Origin: an uncultured Clostridia bacterium
GTDB lineage: Bacteria > Bacillota > Clostridia > TANB77 > CAG-508
Direction: 5' to 3'
NCBI GenBank assembly: GCA_949448405.1
Contig: CASTFX010000036.1
Span: 1 to 10,386, forward strand
DNA length: 10,386 nucleotides
Below, in pieces: positions 7,404-10,386 of this stretch; the first letter of the stretch is position 1, and each line of letters starts with the position of its first letter. The notes under the pieces are model-generated. The model was given only the letters and a program-made list of their open reading frames with translations. It was not told where the DNA came from and did no database searches. A program made the position numbers and the translations under genes.

Positions 7404-8670
7404 ATGGATTACAAAAAACAGGAAATAAAAAAGGGTATAAATTTACATTCAATAAAAACAGACAGTTTTAAAACAGATTTAATATCAATATTCATAACAA
7501 CACCATTAAATAGAGAAAACGTCACTAAAAATGCAATGTTACCAATGGTGTTAAGAAAAGGGAGTAAAACTCTTCAAACAACAGAAGAGATAAGCAAAAG
7601 TTTAGAAGAGATGTATGGTGCTGAATTTAATTGTGGTATAGATAAAACAGGAGATAATCAAGTATTAAAGTTTTATTTAGAAATAATAGATAACAATTAT
7701 TTGCCAACTAAAGAGAATTTATTAAGTAAAGGTATAAACACATTACTTGAAATAGTTTTTAATCCTAAGACTGAAAATGAAGCTTTTACATCTGACTATG
7801 TAAATTCTGAAAAACAAAAGCTAAAAATTATAATCGAAGGGAAAAAAGATAATAAAGCGAAGTTTGCATATCTTAGATGTCAAGAAGAGATGTACAAAGA
7901 TAAACCATTTGGATTATACAAATATGGATATATAGAAGATATTGAAGAAATAGATAAAAAGAATTTATATGATTACTATAAAAAGTTATTATCAGAATGT
8001 AAAATAGATATATTCATTTCTGGAAATATAAATGAAGAGGAAATAACAGACATAGTTAAAAACAATGAAAACATTAAAAAACTAAATGAAAGAGAACCAG
8101 TATATGAAACAAAGAATAATGCGTTAGAAAAAAGAGAAGCAAAACAAATTATTGAAACAGCAGATGTAACACAAGGAAATTTGATAATAGGTCTTTCTAT
8201 AGAAGAAGAAAGTAAGAAAGAAAAATATATTGCAGTATTATACAATTCTATACTTGGAGGTTCAGCAACTTCAAAAATGTTTAAAATAGTAAGAGAACAG
8301 CACAGTTTAGCATATACAGCTGCATCAAATTATTTAAGACACAAAAATAGTTTATTCATAAGATGTGGAATAGAAATAGAGAATTTTGAGAAAACAGTGG
8401 ATTTAATAAAAGAACAAATAGAAGACATGAAAAAAGGAAACTTCACAGATGAAGATATAGAAAACCGGAAGAAACGGAATAATATCAATGATAAAATCAA
8501 TCCCAGATGAACAAGACACAGGAATAACATATTATCTAGGACAGGAATTATCAGAATATAAAATGACATTTGAAGAGTATGAAAAAGAGATAAAAGCAGT
8601 GACAAAAGAAGAAATAGTAGAACTTGCAAAGAAAATTAATATTGATACTATTTATTTTTTAAAGAATTAG
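7404..8670 (+). CDS. ymfF: M16 peptidase-like protein without HxxEH, YmfF type (contains a +1 frameshift)
   Basis: This resembles the zinc-site-lacking partner of paired M16 peptidases (YmfF in Bacillus, sometimes written YfmF). There is no HxxEH where the active site would be; the region reads NAMLPMVLRKGSKTLQTTEEISKSLEEMYGAEFN. The second half has the M16 C-domain pattern: GGSATSKMFKIVREQHSLAYTAAS, then FTDEDIEN. The zero frame stops at 8508-8510. Skipping one C at 8475 (or at 8466) restores GIISMIKSIPDEQDTGITYYLGQEL and a natural C terminus at 8670. I annotate join(7404..8474,8476..8670), about 421 residues, close to the family length. The active M16 gene follows 18 bases later, so the two probably form a heteromeric protease. 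In Bacillus such a pair lies near ymfI, linked to EF-P modification; that role is not shown here. The ribosome binding site is weak: GAGAAAGGA lies about 15 bases from ATG 7404. Confidence 0.8.
8466..8510 (+). other. +1 frameshift site 3: tandem in-frame CGG codons in the M16 gene
   Basis: The zero-frame codons are GAA AAC CGG AAG AAA CGG AAT, with the zero-frame stop TGA at 8508-8510. Two in-frame CGG codons lie nine bases apart (8466 and 8475). A +1 shift at either lands in the same frame, the one that gives GIISMIKSIPDEQ. A shift at 8466 predicts EN-GRNG-II; a shift at 8475 predicts EN-RKKG-II. After a shift at the first CGG, the second is no longer in frame, so this locus also fits a rule that CGG is never read as a triplet. 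Confidence 0.8.
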
Positions 8671-8688
8671 GAGGAAAGTTTAAAAAGT

Positions 8689-9960
8689 ATGAATATAATA
8701 GAAAACGATAAAGTCAAAGAAAAACTTTATATAGAGAAGTTAGAAAATGGGCTAACAGTTATGATATTGCCAAGAAAGAATGTAAGGAAAAAGTATATCA
8801 TATGTGGACCAAATTTTGGCTCAATAGACAACAAATTTATAATACCAGGAAATGATAAAGAAACAGTACTTCCAGACGGAGTGGCACATTTTTTGGAACA
8901 TAAAATGTTTGAACAAAGAACAGGTATAAACAGTCTAGATACATTAACAGCAATAGGAGTAAATGCAAATGCATATACAACTAACGACCACACAGCATAT
9001 TTATATGAAGCAACAGATAATTTTTATGAAGCACTAGACGAATATATGGACTATATACAAAATCCATACTATACAGACGAAAATGTAGAAAAAGAAAAAG
9101 GGATAATATCACAAGAAATAAATATGTATGAAGATTATCCGGAATGGCAAGTATATTTAAATGCAGTGAAATGTATGTATAAAGACCTTCCAATTAGGAT
9201 AGATATAGCAGGAACAGTAGAATCTATATCAGGAATAACAAAAGAAATGCTATATGATAGTTATAATAATTTCTATACACCATCAAATATGGTAATGGTT
9301 ATATGTGGCGATTTTGAGCCAAATCAAATATTAGAAGAAATCAAAAAAAGGATAACAATTAAAGAGAACAAAGAACTTCCTAAAAGAATATATCCAGTAG
9401 AACAAGAAGAGATTAATGAAAAAGAAAAAGTTGTTAAAATGGAACTAAGTAATCCACTATTTGCAATAGGATTTAAAGACAAAGTAGAAGGTGAAATGGT
9501 AAAAAAACATATAGCTATAGAAGTAATATTAAATACACTATTTGGAAAAAGTTCAAAGCTATATAAAGAGCTAACAGATGACAATACTTTACTAGGAACA
9601 TTAGACCTAGAATATGAATACTCAAAAGAATATGCTTTTATATTAATTACAGGTCAATCAAGAGAGCCTAGAAAAGTATATGATAGAATAAATGAAGAGA
9701 TACAAAAAGTAATAGAAAATGGGTTAAACGACAAAGATTTTGAAAGAAACAAAAAGAAGATATATGGGGATTATATAACAGAATACAATAGTGTGGAAAA
9801 TAGTGCAAAAATGTTCTTAGCAGATTATTTCAAAGGAGTAAATAGTTTTGAATATCTTGAAGAATATAATAATGTTACAAAAGAATATGCAGAAAGCATA
9901 TTAAAAGAAGTATTGTCATTAGATAAAGAGGTTTTGTCGATTGTAGTAGGAAATGAATAA
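8689..9960 (+). CDS. ymfH: M16 family zinc metallopeptidase with intact HxxEH, YmfH type
   Basis: This 423-residue protein is an inverzincin-type M16 peptidase. The zinc motif is HFLEH at residues 67-71 in the family context GVAHFLEHKMFEQ. The likely third ligand is a Glu in VEKEKGIISQEINMYEDYP (about residues 136-143). Further M16 signatures are the NANAYTTNDHTAYLYEA strand, PSNMVMVICGDF, and the C-domain with LFGKSSKLYKEL. No signal peptide is visible, so it is probably cytoplasmic. The start at ATG 8689 is supported by AGGAGGAAAG (8669-8678), although the spacing is on the long side. It lies 18 bases after the zinc-less partner and is probably co-transcribed with it; in such pairs this subunit carries the catalysis. 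It has no in-frame CGG and is intact: the CGG at 9140 spans CCG-GAA. No terminator follows directly. Confidence 0.88.
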   Translation: MNIIENDKVKEKLYIEKLENGLTVMILPRKNVRKKYIICGPNFGSIDNKFIIPGNDKETVLPDGVAHFLEHKMFEQRTGINSLDTLTAIGVNANAYTTNDHTAYLYEATDNFYEALDEYMDYIQNPYYTDENVEKEKGIISQEINMYEDYPEWQVYLNAVKCMYKDLPIRIDIAGTVESISGITKEMLYDSYNNFYTPSNMVMVICGDFEPNQILEEIKKRITIKENKELPKRIYPVEQEEINEKEKVVKMELSNPLFAIGFKDKVEGEMVKKHIAIEVILNTLFGKSSKLYKELTDDNTLLGTLDLEYEYSKEYAFILITGQSREPRKVYDRINEEIQKVIENGLNDKDFERNKKKIYGDYITEYNSVENSAKMFLADYFKGVNSFEYLEEYNNVTKEYAESILKEVLSLDKEVLSIVVGNE

Positions 9961-9965
9961 TTTTG

Positions 9966-9993
9966 TTACAAAACGTTTACAAATGTATTACAA
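9966..9993. repeat. Three TTACAA direct repeats at exact 11-bp spacing
   Basis: TTACAA occurs at 9966-9971, 9977-9982 and 9988-9993, one helical turn apart, just after the M16 stop codon and about 180 bases upstream of the Spo0E-like gene. Tandem hexamers with an 11-bp period are typical of binding sites for OmpR/PhoB-family response regulators. Chance in an AT-rich gap cannot be excluded. Confidence 0.45.
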
Positions 9994-10006
9994 GGAAGAA
10001 AATCGC

Positions 10007-10013
10007 TGTCGAA
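10007..10013 (+). promoter_or_regulatory. Possible Spo0A box (TGTCGAA)
   Basis: TGTCGAA is an exact match to the core 0A box bound by phosphorylated Spo0A. It lies about 90 bases upstream of the proposed -35 of a gene whose family dephosphorylates Spo0A. A single 7-mer is weak evidence by itself. Confidence 0.35.
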
Positions 10014-10030
10014 AAACATAATAAAACAAT

Positions 10031-10132
10031 AAAACACCATAAAAAAACCAATGAAAAAGAAGAATAATGACAAACGAAAAAGACGCAAAACACTTGAATT
10101 TAATTGACTTTATAAAATTTTTATGGTATTTT
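10031..10132. repeat. Spaced AT-rich inverted repeat upstream of the Spo0E-like gene
   Basis: AAAACACCATAAAAA (10031-10045) and TTTTTATGGTATTTT (10118-10132) are complementary at 14 of 15 positions, with about 72 bases between them. The right arm overlaps the proposed -10 box. Low sequence complexity makes chance likely. Apart from the elements listed, I see nothing further in the 213-base gap 9961-10173. Confidence 0.3.
10104..10132 (+). promoter_or_regulatory. Probable promoter for the Spo0E-like gene
   Basis: TTGACT (10104-10109) and TATTTT (10127-10132) are separated by 17 bases, about 40 bases before the start codon. The -35 is good and the -10 moderate. Confidence 0.45.
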
Positions 10133-10173
10133 ATCATTAACGAAAGAAAAGAGGAAAAATGGAGGAGAAAAAT

Positions 10174-10308
10174 ATGTTAAATGATAAAATATGTAAAAAA
10201 AGAGAAGAATTGAATAAAAGTATAGAAGAAAAAAGAGATTATAACGAAATATATAAAATAAGTGTTGAATTAGATGAATTGATAGCAGAGTATTATGGAA
10301 TAAAATAA
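10174..10308 (+). CDS. Spo0E-like aspartyl-phosphate phosphatase (small sporulation regulator)
   Basis: This 44-residue protein matches the Spo0E-like family, short two-helix proteins that dephosphorylate Spo0A~P and so restrain sporulation. The first helix is NDKICKKREELNKSIEEK and the second contains SVELDELIAEYY, the family's S-x-E-L-D signature; the acidic residues of this motif are central to activity in known members. The start at ATG 10174 is chosen because GGAGGAG (10161-10167) sits at ideal spacing. An in-frame ATG at 10159 would add five residues (MEEKN) and has a weaker site, GAGGA. It has its own likely promoter and is followed by two hairpins. Its presence suggests a spore-forming lineage or a recent descendant of one. 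It is too short for full certainty by eye. Confidence 0.75.
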   Translation: MLNDKICKKREELNKSIEEKRDYNEIYKISVELDELIAEYYGIK

Positions 10309-10328
10309 GAGAAGATAACAAGACGAAT

Positions 10329-10347
10329 GGACGCACACTGTGCGCCC
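10329..10347 (-). other. G+C-rich hairpin that pairs better on the minus strand
   Basis: The arms GGACGCA (10329-10335) and TGCGCCC (10341-10347) surround a 5-base loop, CACTG. As + strand RNA one pair is A-C; as minus strand RNA that pair becomes a G-U wobble and the stem is complete. Confidence 0.45.
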
Positions 10348-10353
10348 CCATAT

Positions 10354-10386
10354 AAAACAAGACGGTTTTAATAACCGCCTTGTTTT
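10354..10386. terminator. Terminator hairpin at the right edge, possibly bidirectional
   Basis: The arms 10354-10367 and 10373-10386 (14 bp each) surround the loop TTAAT. The stem ends in A4/T4. The single mismatch (A-C on the + strand) becomes a G-U wobble on the minus strand, where the hairpin is followed by TTTTATAT. It could end the Spo0E-like transcript and also a convergent gene beyond the window; the edge truncates the evidence. Confidence 0.65.

Noticed and set aside
7390..7428. 12-codon leader peptide overlapping the M16 start (ATG 7390).
   Set aside because: The purine-rich sequence abuts the ATG without spacing, there is no attenuator-like structure, and such short frames are common by chance.
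805..8510. Three independent pseudogenes (broken gdpP, dnaB and M16 gene).
   Set aside because: All breaks are the same type at the same codon, restored sequences are fully conserved on both sides with no other damage, and dnaB is essential. Shared sequencing error remains possible and is stated as the main alternative.
8488..8670. A separate 60-residue gene after the first M16 frame.
   Set aside because: Its sequence is the C-terminal continuation of the M16 protein and it has no ribosome binding site; it is joined through the frameshift.
1..10386. CRISPR array, tRNA or rRNA genes, prophage or toxin-antitoxin genes.
   Set aside because: I found no regularly spaced repeats of suitable length, no cloverleaf-like segments and no recognisable phage or toxin proteins.

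Overview
The window is a roughly 10.4 kb, very AT-rich stretch in which every gene lies on the + strand. Gene content and order (gdpP-rplI-dnaB, tilS near ftsH, a paired M16 peptidase locus, a Spo0E-like peptide) point to a low-GC, probably spore-forming member of the Bacillota, most likely an uncultured clostridium. I cannot place it to genus.

Layout. Positions 1-3755 hold a tightly spaced run: the 3' part of gdpP (c-di-AMP phosphodiesterase), rplI (ribosomal protein L9), dnaB (replicative helicase) and a short-form tilS (tRNA-Ile lysidine synthetase). ftsH (membrane AAA+ protease) follows with its own likely promoter and ends at a perfect hairpin. A 336-base gap then holds a 190-bp element with terminal inverted repeats, followed by a good promoter for a divergent prs (PRPP synthetase). 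rpsU (ribosomal protein S21) has a textbook TTGACA-17-TATAAT promoter and its own terminator. Next come two tandem M16 peptidase-family genes, an HxxEH-less member followed by an HFLEH member, of the ymfF/ymfH type. A gap carrying phased TTACAA repeats and a possible Spo0A box leads to a 44-residue Spo0E-like gene and, at the right edge, two hairpins that pair better on the opposite strand.

The outstanding observation concerns the genetic code. Three genes (gdpP, dnaB and the first M16 gene) are each interrupted by a +1 frameshift, and each time the zero-frame codon at the break is CGG. Skipping its C and reading GGN as glycine restores the conserved protein: the GGGGH motif in GdpP, the AEQAVLG motif in DnaB, and the C-terminal helix region of the M16 protein. 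I looked at every CGG in the window. In about 3,090 codons CGG never occurs in frame except at these three places, and all genes without an in-frame CGG are intact. This suggests that CGG is not decoded as arginine in this organism (perhaps no tRNA-Arg with anticodon CCG) and that the ribosome shifts +1 at CGG efficiently enough to make essential proteins. A context-dependent sequencing error is the main alternative. Standard annotation would call these genes truncated, split or pseudogenes.

Most of the genes are housekeeping: second-messenger breakdown, translation, replication, tRNA modification, protein quality control and nucleotide synthesis. That makes it unlikely that three of them are broken in one short stretch.
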